Assembly: GCF_000017405.1 (NCBI RefSeq) | Contig: NC_009668.1 | Coordinates: forward strand, 832,001-896,000 | DNA: 64,000 nucleotides | Source of the DNA: Brucella anthropi ATCC 49188 | Lineage (GTDB): Bacteria; Pseudomonadota; Alphaproteobacteria; Rhizobiales; Rhizobiaceae | Reading direction: 5' to 3' | In this document: positions 55,346-63,916 of the stretch, piece after piece | How the letters are laid out: every line of letters starts with the position of its first letter | Numbering within the stretch: position 1 is the first letter of the stretch | Notes under the pieces: model-generated | What the model saw: only the letters and a program-made list of their open reading frames with translations | What the model was told of the DNA's origin: nothing | Database searches by the model: none | Made by a program: the position numbers and the translations under genes

Positions 55346-56758
55346 GTGAAGCCATTTGACGAGATGCTCAACCATGGCGGGAATGTCCGCCAACCATATG
55401 AATTTCTCAAGCAGTGGCTCGACAGCCAAGACCCGCACAAACTTCTGCAGAAAAGCGATGACGCCGAAAGCGTTTTCCGCAAGACGGGCATCACCTTTGC
55501 TGTCTACGGCGATCAGGAAGCGGGCGAGCGCCTCATTCCCTTCGATATCATCCCGCGTATCATTTCAGGTCAGGAATGGCGGCGTCTGTCGCAGGGCATC
55601 GAACAGCGTGTGATGGCGCTTAACGCCTTCCTCGATGACATTTATCACCGTCAGGAGATTGTCCGGGCAGGGCGCATTCCGAAAGACCTGATTTCCAAGA
55701 ATGAAGCCTTCTTGCCCGAGATGATCGGCTTCCGTCCTCCGGGCAATGTCTACACCCATATTATCGGCGTCGATATCGTGCGCACCGCCGAGAACCAGTT
55801 CTATGTGCTGGAGGACAATGCCCGCACGCCATCCGGCGTTTCCTATATGCTGGAAAATCGCGAGACGATGATGCAACTCTTTCCCGAGCTGTTTCAGAAC
55901 GTCAAGGTTCGCCCGGTTGAGAATTATCCGCAATTGTTGCGCCAGTCGCTGGCAAGTGTTGCGCCTCCCGGCACGCAGGATGTGCCGACCGTCGCGGTGC
56001 TGACACCCGGCATTTATAATTCAGCCTATTTTGAACACGCATTCCTTGCCGACCAGATGGGCGTCGAACTGGTCGAGGGAAGCGATCTGCGCGTCGTTGA
56101 CGGACGTGTCGCGATGCGTACCACACAAGGTTATCGCGCTATCGACGTGCTCTATCGGCGTGTGGACGATGCGTTTCTCGACCCGCTGACATTCAGGCCG
56201 GATTCGACGCTCGGCGTTGCAGGCATCATGGATGTCTACCGGGCAGGGAATATCACGATTGCCAATGCGCCCGGAACCGGCATCGCCGACGACAAGGCGA
56301 TCTATTCCTACATGCCGGAGATCGTGGAGTTCTATACGGGTCGCAAGGCCATTCTCGAAAATGTTCCGACCTGGCGTTGTTCCGAACCAGATAGCCTTGC
56401 TTATGTGCTCGACAATCTTGCCGAGCTTGTCGTCAAGGAAGTGCACGGCTCCGGTGGTTATGGAATGCTGGTAGGCCCCGCGTCGACAAAGGCCGAACGC
56501 GATGCTTTTTCAGAGAAACTGAAGGCAAGGCCGCGCAACTATATCGCGCAGCCCACGCTTGCGCTCTCAACGACGCCCATCTTTACCGAGAGCGGGCTGG
56601 CGCCACGCCATGTCGATCTGCGCCCATTTGTTCTGGTTTCGGATCGCATCCGCATCACACCCGGCGGGCTCACCCGTGTGGCATTGAAGGAGGGATCGCT
56701 TGTCGTGAATTCCAGCCAGGGCGGCGGAACCAAGGATACGTGGGTACTCGACGACTGA
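55346..56758 (+). CDS. Circularly permuted ATP-grasp protein
   Basis: A 470-residue protein of the circularly permuted ATP-grasp type 2 family (former DUF404/DUF407). Motifs: GDQEAGERLIPFDIIPRIISGQEWRRLSQGIEQRVMALNAFLDDIYHRQEIVRAG, YVLEDNARTPSGVSYMLENRE, VLTPGIYNSAYFEHAFLADQMGVELVEGSDL and VKEVHGSGGYGMLVGP (glycine-rich nucleotide loop). Such enzymes are predicted to join amino or peptide groups using ATP. It starts with GTG after AAGGGGAATTAA. It heads a four-gene operon with alpha-E, transglutaminase and Anbu genes, a conserved partnership. No substrate has been shown to my knowledge. Confidence 0.9.
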   Translation: MKPFDEMLNHGGNVRQPYEFLKQWLDSQDPHKLLQKSDDAESVFRKTGITFAVYGDQEAGERLIPFDIIPRIISGQEWRRLSQGIEQRVMALNAFLDDIYHRQEIVRAGRIPKDLISKNEAFLPEMIGFRPPGNVYTHIIGVDIVRTAENQFYVLEDNARTPSGVSYMLENRETMMQLFPELFQNVKVRPVENYPQLLRQSLASVAPPGTQDVPTVAVLTPGIYNSAYFEHAFLADQMGVELVEGSDLRVVDGRVAMRTTQGYRAIDVLYRRVDDAFLDPLTFRPDSTLGVAGIMDVYRAGNITIANAPGTGIADDKAIYSYMPEIVEFYTGRKAILENVPTWRCSEPDSLAYVLDNLAELVVKEVHGSGGYGMLVGPASTKAERDAFSEKLKARPRNYIAQPTLALSTTPIFTESGLAPRHVDLRPFVLVSDRIRITPGGLTRVALKEGSLVVNSSQGGGTKDTWVLDD

Positions 56759-56817
56759 AACTGCATTAACGTGCTGCAACTGACGACAAGATCAGGGCGC
56801 GAAAAGGGGAATGATTT

Positions 56818-57759
56818 ATGCTTCTTGGCCGTACGGCAAACGGACTTTACTGGATGTTCCGCTACATAGAGCGTGCCGAAAACATGGCACGTCTCGTCGA
56901 TGCGGGGCTTCGCATGGCGCTGACGAAAACGTCTGACGCACCGGAGGAGTGGTCTTCGGTCGCGGTTTCAGCGGGTGCAAGTCAGGGCTTCTCTGCAAAA
57001 TACGACGTCTATAACGCCGCCAATGTTGCGGACTTCCTGCTGCGCGATGCAGACAATCCATCAAGCGTGATGACCTGCATTGAAACCGCGCGTTCCAATG
57101 CCCGCATGGTGCGCACGGCGCTGACGCGCGAGGCGTGGGAAAGCGTAAACGAAGCATGGATGTCACTGAAAAAGTCGCTGTGTAAGCCGTTGAAGGAAAG
57201 TGACCTTCCGCAGCTTCTCGACCAGATCAAGCGCGAGACGGCGCTCATTCGCGGCTCTTTCCATGGCACGATGCTGCGCAACGAAATCTTCGACTTTGCA
57301 AGCCTTGGTACTTTCATCGAACGCGCTGATAATACGGCTCGTATTCTCGATGTGAAATATTATGTCCTGCTGCCTGCGATATCCTATGTCGGCACGACGC
57401 TGGACAATTATCAATGGGAATCGATCCTGCGGTCGGTCTCCGCGCACCGCTCTTATCGGTGGGTCTATGATGGTGATTACCGTCCTGCGCAAGTCGCGGA
57501 CTACCTGATCCTGAACGGCCGTATGCCGCGTTCACTCCATTACTGTTATCGCAGCATCGCCGAACATCTGGATTACCTGTCGAAAGATTATGGCAATCGT
57601 GCTGCCTGCCACGCGACAGCGGACAAAATCTATGCAAGCCTGCAAAATCAGGACATATCCGCGATCTTCGATGTGGGCTTACATGAGTTTCTGACCGAAT
57701 TCATCACTCGCAACAACCGGCTCGGCAACGAGATTGCTGAAACCTATAATTTCTATTGA
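56818..57759 (+). CDS. Alpha-E domain protein (DUF403)
   Basis: A 313-residue, mostly helical protein. It starts MLLGRTANGLYWMFRYIERAENMARLVDAGLRMAL, the hallmark of the alpha-E family, and has repeats of similar sense such as FDFASLGTFIERADNTARILDVKYYVLLP. The family always travels with circularly permuted ATP-grasp and transglutaminase genes; its role is unknown and may be that of a partner or substrate-binding scaffold. ATG follows AAAGGGGAATG. The gap to the ATP-grasp gene is 59 bp and to the transglutaminase gene 9 bp. Confidence 0.9.
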   Translation: MLLGRTANGLYWMFRYIERAENMARLVDAGLRMALTKTSDAPEEWSSVAVSAGASQGFSAKYDVYNAANVADFLLRDADNPSSVMTCIETARSNARMVRTALTREAWESVNEAWMSLKKSLCKPLKESDLPQLLDQIKRETALIRGSFHGTMLRNEIFDFASLGTFIERADNTARILDVKYYVLLPAISYVGTTLDNYQWESILRSVSAHRSYRWVYDGDYRPAQVADYLILNGRMPRSLHYCYRSIAEHLDYLSKDYGNRAACHATADKIYASLQNQDISAIFDVGLHEFLTEFITRNNRLGNEIAETYNFY

Positions 57760-57768
57760 GGTCTTCGC

Positions 57769-58566
57769 TTGCTGCTCAACATCCGGCACGTTTCACATTA
57801 TCGCTATGAGCATCCGGTTCCTTATGCGGTGCAAAGGTTGCGGCTGCGTCCGCCAACGGTGCCGGGCCAGATGGTCAAGCACTGGGAGTTAAAAATCGAA
57901 GGCGGTGAGCCGGAGGTTTCCTATGTCGACGGCTTCGGCAACAAGACCGATCTGGTCCAGCATTCTCGCAATATCAATGAAATTGTCATAACCGCCAGCG
58001 GCAGCGTCGAGATGGAAGACCGGGCCGGAGTGCTTGGATCAGTCTATGGTTATGCGCCGCTCTGGCTCTTCGAGCGCGAGACGCCGCTGACTGCGCCGGG
58101 CGAACGCATCAAGGCGCTGGCAGCTGATCTCACGACCGGGCAGGAACGGCTTGCCCTGATGCACGATCTGATGAACACCATCCACAAGGCGGTCGCCTAT
58201 ATGCCGGGGACGACGAGCGTTTCAACGGATGCTGAAAGCGCTCTGGAAAGTGGGAAGGGCGTTTGCCAGGATCACACGCATGTTTTCCTTTCCACAGCCC
58301 GATTGATCGGCATTCCGGCGCGATACGTATCGGGATATCTGATGATGGAAGGTGTGGAAGAACAAACCGCAAGTCACGCATGGGCTGAAGCCCATATTGA
58401 TGGTCTGGGATGGGTGGGGTTCGATGCCGCCAACAATATTTGTCCGAATGACCGTTACGTGCGGATTGCAACCGGCCTCGACTATCGTGATGCGGCCCCG
58501 ATTTCCGGCGTTCGTCTGGGCGGCACGGTGGAAAGCCTTGCGGTTCACATCAATGTAGGGCAGTGA
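57769..58566 (+). CDS. Transglutaminase-like cysteine peptidase
   Basis: A 265-residue protein with an N-terminal beta domain (LLNIRHVSHYRYEHPVPYAVQRLRLRPP) and a transglutaminase-like domain with catalytic Cys166 (GKGVCQDHTH), His203 (ASHAWAEAHI) and Asp219 (GWVGFDAANN). All three triad residues are intact. It may cleave or form amide bonds on a peptide made by the ATP-grasp partner. The only good start is a TTG at 57769, with TGAGGTC upstream that overlaps the alpha-E stop. It lies just before the Anbu gene. Confidence 0.88.
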   Translation: MLLNIRHVSHYRYEHPVPYAVQRLRLRPPTVPGQMVKHWELKIEGGEPEVSYVDGFGNKTDLVQHSRNINEIVITASGSVEMEDRAGVLGSVYGYAPLWLFERETPLTAPGERIKALAADLTTGQERLALMHDLMNTIHKAVAYMPGTTSVSTDAESALESGKGVCQDHTHVFLSTARLIGIPARYVSGYLMMEGVEEQTASHAWAEAHIDGLGWVGFDAANNICPNDRYVRIATGLDYRDAAPISGVRLGGTVESLAVHINVGQ

Positions 58567-58603
58567 TCTTTCTGGATAGCGAGTTGCCTGCCGGATATTG
58601 CTT

Positions 58604-59341
58604 ATGACCTATTGTGTTGGAATGAAAATCGATCGTGGCCTTGTGTTCATGTCCGATACACGGACGAATGCCGGGCTCGACAATATTTCTGTCTTCTCAA
58701 AAATGCGAAGCTGGTCAGAGCCCGGCGAGCGCGTGATTGTTCTGCTTTCGGCGGGAAACCTCGCGACAACGCAAGCCGTTGCAAGTCTTCTGGAAGAACG
58801 GATGAAAGCTCCGGCAGACAGGCACCCTTCGGTTTTCGACGCGCCTTCCATGTTTCAGGTTGCGCGTCTTGTCGGCGACACCGTCAAGGAAGTGATCCAG
58901 AACTCCGCTACCGGTGGACAGAATGCCGATGCTTTCGGCGCATCGTTTATTCTCGGCGGACAGATCAAGGGCGGACAATCGCGCCTTTTCTATATCTATC
59001 CCGAAGGCAATTTTATCGAGAGCTCGGCCGATACGCCTTTTTTCCAGATTGGCGAGAACAAATATGGAAAACCGATCCTCGTGCGCGCTTATCAGGAGCA
59101 GATGAGTTTCGAGGAAGCGGTGAAGCTGCTGCTGGTTTCGTTCGATTCCACACTGAAAGCCAACCTTTCAGTTGGGCTTCCGCTCGACATGCAGATTTAT
59201 GAAGCGGACAGTTTTGTAACTGGCGCTCGCAGACGGTTCGAGGCCACCGATCCTTACTATCAAACCGTATCGGAAAGCTGGTCGGAAGCGCTGAAATCCG
59301 CACTGGAAAAATTGCCGCCGTTCAGTTTCGACGACGAGTAA
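58604..59341 (+). CDS. Proteasome-like peptidase Anbu
   Basis: A 245-residue Ntn-hydrolase of the Anbu (bacterial proteasome homologue) type. Starting at the ATG at 58604 gives MTYCVG, so removal of Met exposes Thr1, the expected nucleophile. MKIDRGLVFMSDTRTNAG follows with Asp17 of the SDTRTNAG signature, and a Lys near residue 32 (SVFSKM). A TTG at 58598 would add two residues and bury the Thr, so it is less likely. The later part (DAFGASFILGGQIKGGQSRLFYIYPEGNFIESSADTPFFQIGENKYGKPIL) fits the family. It closes the four-gene operon and is followed by a strong terminator. Confidence 0.92.
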   Translation: MTYCVGMKIDRGLVFMSDTRTNAGLDNISVFSKMRSWSEPGERVIVLLSAGNLATTQAVASLLEERMKAPADRHPSVFDAPSMFQVARLVGDTVKEVIQNSATGGQNADAFGASFILGGQIKGGQSRLFYIYPEGNFIESSADTPFFQIGENKYGKPILVRAYQEQMSFEEAVKLLLVSFDSTLKANLSVGLPLDMQIYEADSFVTGARRRFEATDPYYQTVSESWSEALKSALEKLPPFSFDDE

Positions 59342-59369
59342 AAAGGCCGGGCACTTTGCCCGGCCTTTT
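59341..59369. terminator. Bidirectional terminator after the Anbu gene
   Basis: AAAAGGCCGGGC (59341-59352) pairs perfectly with GCCCGGCCTTTT (59358-59369) around ACTTT. It starts at the last base of the Anbu stop codon and serves the converging binding-protein gene as well. Confidence 0.9.
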
Positions 59370-59378
59370 CGTATCGCA

Positions 59379-61073
59379 TCAGTCCTTCGTTACGGTCTGA
59401 ACATAGTTGGCATCGGCCACCATGTTGAAATCGTGCACATTCGGACCCGTCACAGCCGTTTCAATCTGCTGATAGATGATCGCGAACGGGCTTGTTTCCT
59501 GAAACTTCTTTTGAAGATCATGATACATCGTCTCACGTTTGGCTGTATCGCGCTCTTCAACAGCAGCCATTGTTTCCGCCGTCAGTTCCGGAATTTCCCA
59601 ATGCGCCTGCCAGGCGTTGGTGCGCATCGAAACATCTTCGCCATTGTTTGGATTGTTGGTGAACGTGACCGCATTGGTATGCGGATCCCAATAATCCGGT
59701 CCCCATATACCCAGCGCCAACTGGTGCTTGCGTGCGCGAACCTTGGTGGTGGTCAGCTTGCCGTCACCCTGCAGGATTTCCACCTGAACGCCTGCTTTAC
59801 CCATCGTCTGCTGAATGCTTTCCGCTATCCCGACGAATGGCTGGCTGTTACGTACATCAAGCGTCACCTTGAAACCGTCCTTGAGGCCAGCTTTGGCGAG
59901 AAGTTCCTTGGCTTTATCGACGTCGTAGGTGAATGGCTTGTCGCCGACAGCACCGAACATGCCGAGTGGCAGGAAGGACTGGTGCGTGCGACCGATACCC
60001 TTGATGAGCTTCGCTTCTATCGTATCGTAATCGACCAGGTATTTCAGTGCCTGCCGGACTTCGGGCTTTGCGAGTTCAGGTACATTCTGGTTGGCGACCA
60101 GATAATAGACGCGCCCCTTCGGGGCGTTGATGACATGGTATTTCTGATCCTTGCTCAATTCCTCGATATCGCCAGGTTCCAGATTGCGTGCAATGTCGAT
60201 GTCGCCCGCCTGCAAGAGCAGGCGCTGCGAAACGCCTTCTTTCACGTGGCGATAGATAACGCGCTTCATTGCCGGTTTTGCATCGCTATAATTTTCGTTG
60301 CGCTCCAGAAGCAGGACTTCATTTGCGCGCCATTGCTTCAATGCGAAAGGACCGGAACCGGCGTAATTGGTCTTCAGCCATTCATAACCGAAATCGGTTT
60401 CGTAAGGAAAATCCTTGGTCTTCTCTGCCTTCTGCTCATGCTCCTTGACCAACTTGCTGTCGACAATCGACGCAACGCTGGATGTCAGACAGTTCAGGAC
60501 GAAGCTTGGCGCAAACGCCTTGCCGGTCGTGAACACAAGCGTTTCGTCGTCGGTGGCAACAATATTCTGATCGGCATTATCGCGAGTGAGACCGAACTGG
60601 CTGAGGATGAAGGCCGGGCTCTTGTCGAGCTTGATCGCGCGCTGCAGCGAATAAGCGGCGTCGTGTGCCGTCAGCGGGTTGCCGGAGGCGAATTTTAGGC
60701 CCTTGCGGATTTTGAACGTGATCGACTTACCGTCATCGGAAAAGGCCCAGCTTTCGGCAATCTGGGGGATGATCTTCGTCGGGTCCTTGGTGTCAGTCGT
60801 GACGAGGCGTTCATAGGTGCTGGTGAGCACTTCAGACGTCGTGATCTCGAAGATTTCCGCCGGGTCGAGCGAAATGACGTCATCTATGCTCATGGCAATG
60901 ACGAGCGTGTCAGTCGGTGTAGCTGCTTCCACTGCCTTGGGTGATGCCGATAGAAAGAGCGTGAATGCCAGTGCGGCTGGAATCGATGCGCGCAGCAGCT
61001 TTCGTGCAAGGCCATATCTTGTATGGTCTGCCTTCGAGTTATTCTGAATGAGTGACAGTATTACGGTCGTCAT
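59379..61073 (-). CDS. Oligopeptide-type ABC transporter, orphan binding protein
   Basis: A 564-residue periplasmic protein of the DppA/OppA family (SBP_bac_5). After an N-terminal export signal (RKLLRASIPAALAFTLFLSASPKAVEA) it has DTLVIAMSIDDVISLDPAEIFEITTSEVLTSTYERLV, AESWAFSDDGKSITFKIRKGLKFASGNPLTAHDAAYSLQRAI and LALGIWGPDYWDPHTNAVTF. It binds a peptide or peptide-like ligand. No permease or ATPase gene is adjacent, so it works with a system encoded elsewhere. The ATG at 61073 follows GGAGGGGAAG. The frame upstream to 61130 is poorly supported. Confidence 0.9.
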   Translation of the reverse strand: MTTVILSLIQNNSKADHTRYGLARKLLRASIPAALAFTLFLSASPKAVEAATPTDTLVIAMSIDDVISLDPAEIFEITTSEVLTSTYERLVTTDTKDPTKIIPQIAESWAFSDDGKSITFKIRKGLKFASGNPLTAHDAAYSLQRAIKLDKSPAFILSQFGLTRDNADQNIVATDDETLVFTTGKAFAPSFVLNCLTSSVASIVDSKLVKEHEQKAEKTKDFPYETDFGYEWLKTNYAGSGPFALKQWRANEVLLLERNENYSDAKPAMKRVIYRHVKEGVSQRLLLQAGDIDIARNLEPGDIEELSKDQKYHVINAPKGRVYYLVANQNVPELAKPEVRQALKYLVDYDTIEAKLIKGIGRTHQSFLPLGMFGAVGDKPFTYDVDKAKELLAKAGLKDGFKVTLDVRNSQPFVGIAESIQQTMGKAGVQVEILQGDGKLTTTKVRARKHQLALGIWGPDYWDPHTNAVTFTNNPNNGEDVSMRTNAWQAHWEIPELTAETMAAVEERDTAKRETMYHDLQKKFQETSPFAIIYQQIETAVTGPNVHDFNMVADANYVQTVTKD

Positions 61074-61249
61074 GCAACTTCCCCTCCGGGCTGTGCAATA
61101 CGCATATGTTGCGCAATCGCAGCCCTGCATTGATGAAGCTTCAAGAGCCTGTCGCTTTGTTCGCGACTCTCTTCAAAGCTTCTCCATTACAGCCAGCTTT
61201 TGGGGAGGGGACAACGGTCTGATGAAATATTTTTCCGCGGAAATGCAAA

Positions 61250-61273
61250 AGCCGGAGGAAAATTCCCCCGGCT
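61250..61273 (-). terminator. Terminator after the nitroreductase gene
   Basis: AGCCGG (61250-61255) pairs with CCGGCT (61268-61273), with GG/CC inside and one mismatch. Read on the minus strand, the stem is followed by TTTTGC. It lies 25 bp beyond the nitroreductase stop. Confidence 0.75.
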
Positions 61274-61298
61274 CAATTCATACAGTACAATCAGGCGA

Positions 61299-61898
61299 TT
61301 AGAAGAACACTTTGAAGCGGTCGCCATCGTCCATGAAAGCCTTTTCAGCAAAAGGCTGTTCGTTCGAGCCGAACGGCATCTGTGCGCGGAGCTTCCACGA
61401 AGCCGGAACGTCCCAAGCCTTGGCGACTTCGTGGTCGATCAGCGGGTTGTAGTGCTGAAGGCTGGCACCAATGCCGGCGTTGGCGAGCGCGGTCCAGACC
61501 GAATGTTGCGCCATACCGCCCGACTGTTCAGACCAGACCGGGAAGTTGTCAGCGTAAAGCGGGAAGTTTTCCTGAAGACCCTTAACGACGTTCTGGTCTT
61601 CATAGAACAGAACCGTGCCTGCACCGGCGGAGAAGCTGTCGATTTTGGCTTCGGTCTGGGCGAAAGCGTCGGCAGGAACGATCTTGCGAAGTGTTTCCTT
61701 CACGATGTTCCACAGCCTGTCGCTCTCGGCGTCAAACAGGATCACAGCGCGCGAGCTCTGCGAATTAAACGAAGACGGCGTATGCTTGACCGCTTCGCGG
61801 ATCAGCTCGGCGGTGTCTTCATTCGACAGCGGAAGGGACTTGCCCAGAGCGTACTGTGTGCGGCGCTTCTTGATGGAATTCAGCAGAGAATTGTTCAT
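61299..61898 (-). CDS. Nitroreductase family protein
   Basis: A 199-residue FMN-dependent oxidoreductase with KKRRTQYALGKSLPLSNEDTAELIREAVKHTPSSFNSQSSRAVILF (FMN-binding RRxxY and SFNSQ motifs), MAQHSVWTALANAGIGASLQHYNP and MPFGSNEQPFAEK. The layout is that of the YdfN/Hbn1-like short nitroreductases of oxidative or nitro-stress responses, which use NAD(P)H. ATG start at 61898. The natural substrate is unknown. It is divergent from the FAD/NAD(P)-binding protein gene across a 357-bp gap. Confidence 0.9.
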   Translation of the reverse strand: MNNSLLNSIKKRRTQYALGKSLPLSNEDTAELIREAVKHTPSSFNSQSSRAVILFDAESDRLWNIVKETLRKIVPADAFAQTEAKIDSFSAGAGTVLFYEDQNVVKGLQENFPLYADNFPVWSEQSGGMAQHSVWTALANAGIGASLQHYNPLIDHEVAKAWDVPASWKLRAQMPFGSNEQPFAEKAFMDDGDRFKVFF

Positions 61899-62255
61899 TA
61901 TTCTGTCCTGTTTTTCAGCGGTTCAACAGGCTGTCTGGCTTGGGATTTTCAAGACAACCTCATGAATGATGTTGAGGGAAATATTGTTATTTTGGCTGTC
62001 GAAGCCAGCCCGTGTTTCTGAAACACACTGTCAACGATCCGTTGTTAGCCGGGTTTTACTGTTTACGTTTTGATCGTTGCGTCCATGTGCTATCCGCGCC
62101 CTGCAGGCATCTGAACAGCGCAACATCCCAGCTTTATGGGGTTTACAAGAGCGATTGTTTATCGGAATCTAACTAAAACAGTGGGATTTAAAAACGATAG
62201 TTTGACGACGCGCTTTTCTTATCGTTGTCGTGAAAAGGGACGAGGTCACGATAGT
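61899..62255. other. Intergenic region with no clear gene
   Basis: This 357-bp gap lies between divergent nitroreductase and FAD-protein genes. I see an 11-bp direct repeat CGATAGTTTGA (62195-62205 and 62249-62259), the second copy covering the proposed TTG start of the downstream gene, but no strong hairpin or gene. Confidence 0.35.
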
Positions 62256-63593
62256 TTGAAGTCATTCATTATCATCGGAGCGGGCGCAAGCGGCATCATC
62301 CTGGCCGCACAATTGCTTCGGCGCTCACCAGATTCGACCGTGCGGATTTTCGAGCGTTCAGGTCAATTAGGGGCAGGCATCGCATACGCGACGGAAAATC
62401 CGAGCCATCTTCTCAATGTCCGCGCCAGCAATATGAGCGCATATCCCGATCAGCCGGATCATTTCCTGAACTGGTTGCAGTCGAGCGACATTGCCGCTCC
62501 CGGCCATTTGTGGGAACCGCACAGTTTTGCACCACGCAAACTCTACCGCTCCTATCTGAAGCATCTTATCGCGCCTTATCTTTCTGACGATGATACACGT
62601 TTGAAGGTTGAAAAGACCGGCGTCGTCGATGTCGCACTGAAGGACGGCAGAGCAGCCGTTACCGCTGAGACAGGAGACACGTTCATTGCCGATGCGGTGA
62701 TTGTGGCCACGGGAAATGAGGCCGCCATCGCGAAATCCGGCAATCACGTTACGGAATACTGGTCGAGCAATGGCTATTTCGATGTGCCGACAGATGCGCC
62801 GGTGACTATATTCGGCACAGGTCTGTCGATGATCGACAGCGTCCTGTCGCTGCTCGACAACGGGCATCGTGCGGAAATCTATGCGATCTCGCGCCGTGGG
62901 CTTCTTCCTGCGGTTCATGCCCCTGCGCAAGCTTTCCCGGTCGAGGCAGACGATCTCCCGCTATCGCTGGGCCTTTCCAAGCTTGTGCAGCACGTGCGTG
63001 CCATGATGACGGAAGCGGAAAAAACCGGTTCCGGCTGGCGTGGCGTGATGGATGGTCTGCGTACGCATACACAAAACATCTGGGCGAGCCTGCCGACTTC
63101 GCAGCGCCGCAGCTTCCTCCGTCATCTGCGTCCTTGGTGGGATGTGCACCGGCATCGCATGGCACCGGCTGTCGCAGAGCGTATCGAAGCTGCCGTGAAC
63201 AGCGGCCAGCTTAAAGTCGCGGCAGGCCATCTGGTTTCGGTGCGCGACCAAGGCGAGGAGATTGAAGTCCGTTATCGCCCTCGGCGTAGTGAGCATGTCG
63301 AAAAACTGCAGGTATCGACGGTTATTGATTGTCGTGGCGGCAATCCACGTTTTTCGACAACCCGCAATGCGGCACTGATCGGTCTTATGGAACATGGCTT
63401 GGCCCGACCGGATCCACTCGATCTCGGTTTTGACGTCACACGGGATCTGCAGATTCTCAATAAGCGAGGAGAGCCATCCGGTCCGTTTTTCGGTATCGGA
63501 CCTGTTACGAAAGGCGCGTTCTGGGAGGTTACTGCCGTACCGGACATTCGTGTTCAGGCCGAACGGCTATCGGCGATTTTGCTTGAAGGATGA
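62256..63593 (+). CDS. FAD/NAD(P)-binding protein (HI0933/PF13454-like)
   Basis: A protein of about 445 residues. KSFIIIGAGASGIILAAQLLRRSPDSTVRIFERSGQLGAGIAY is an FAD-binding fold, HLLNVRASNMSAYPDQPDHFLNWLQ is diagnostic of the PF13454 FAD-NAD(P)-binding group, and VTIFGTGLSMIDSVLSLLDNGHRAEIYAISRRGLLP is the second dinucleotide fold. The C-terminus (VIDCRGGNPRF, DVTRDLQILNKRGEPSGPFFGIGPVTKGAFWEVTAVPDIRVQA) fits. Members may hydroxylate or oxidise small molecules; the substrate is unknown. The start may be a TTG at 62256; the frame is open to an ATG at 62136, whose added residues look non-coding. Confidence 0.85.
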   Translation: MKSFIIIGAGASGIILAAQLLRRSPDSTVRIFERSGQLGAGIAYATENPSHLLNVRASNMSAYPDQPDHFLNWLQSSDIAAPGHLWEPHSFAPRKLYRSYLKHLIAPYLSDDDTRLKVEKTGVVDVALKDGRAAVTAETGDTFIADAVIVATGNEAAIAKSGNHVTEYWSSNGYFDVPTDAPVTIFGTGLSMIDSVLSLLDNGHRAEIYAISRRGLLPAVHAPAQAFPVEADDLPLSLGLSKLVQHVRAMMTEAEKTGSGWRGVMDGLRTHTQNIWASLPTSQRRSFLRHLRPWWDVHRHRMAPAVAERIEAAVNSGQLKVAAGHLVSVRDQGEEIEVRYRPRRSEHVEKLQVSTVIDCRGGNPRFSTTRNAALIGLMEHGLARPDPLDLGFDVTRDLQILNKRGEPSGPFFGIGPVTKGAFWEVTAVPDIRVQAERLSAILLEG

Positions 63594-63916
63594 AGCCGCA
63601 TCTGCGGTAAAATTCATGGCAAGTTTTGTGTCATCCGGCTGAAAGATTTTCAGGTCAGTATGGTCGACAATCAGGTATCGAGGTTCGCAGCAGTCGACAA
63701 ATTATAGATTTTCCGGCGCAGGGAACGATAAAATGATTCAAATCTATGCGATAAGCCATTGAAAGCTATTGCCATAATGTTCCGTGGCCGGTCATAATAA
63801 GGCCATCGGAATATATGATTCCTCACTACAACTTGCCGGAGCGATTCTGTTGCTGTTTTCTTGAGCGGTGCCTGCTTCGGATCAACCTTGATTTCGGCTA
63901 GGAGGCCTGTGGCGCA
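63594..63916. promoter_or_regulatory. Intergenic region before the antiporter gene
   Basis: This 323-bp gap has an imperfect hairpin, TTCCG...GGCC (63780-63789) with GGCC..CGGAA (63801-63811), about 105 bp before the next gene. It is AT-rich around 63680-63780 and probably holds the promoter. No gene is visible; a minus-strand frame (63671-63961) overlapping it lacks family features. Confidence 0.4.

Noticed and set aside
59433..60698. 421-codon plus-strand frame opposite the oligopeptide-binding protein
   Set aside because: It is antisense to a well-supported gene; the sequence is rich in His, Cys and Arg with no domain features.
62195..62259. 11-bp direct repeat CGATAGTTTGA before the FAD/NAD(P)-binding gene
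   Set aside because: Two copies only, one overlapping the proposed start codon; no mobile-element features nearby. Likely chance or a weak regulator site.
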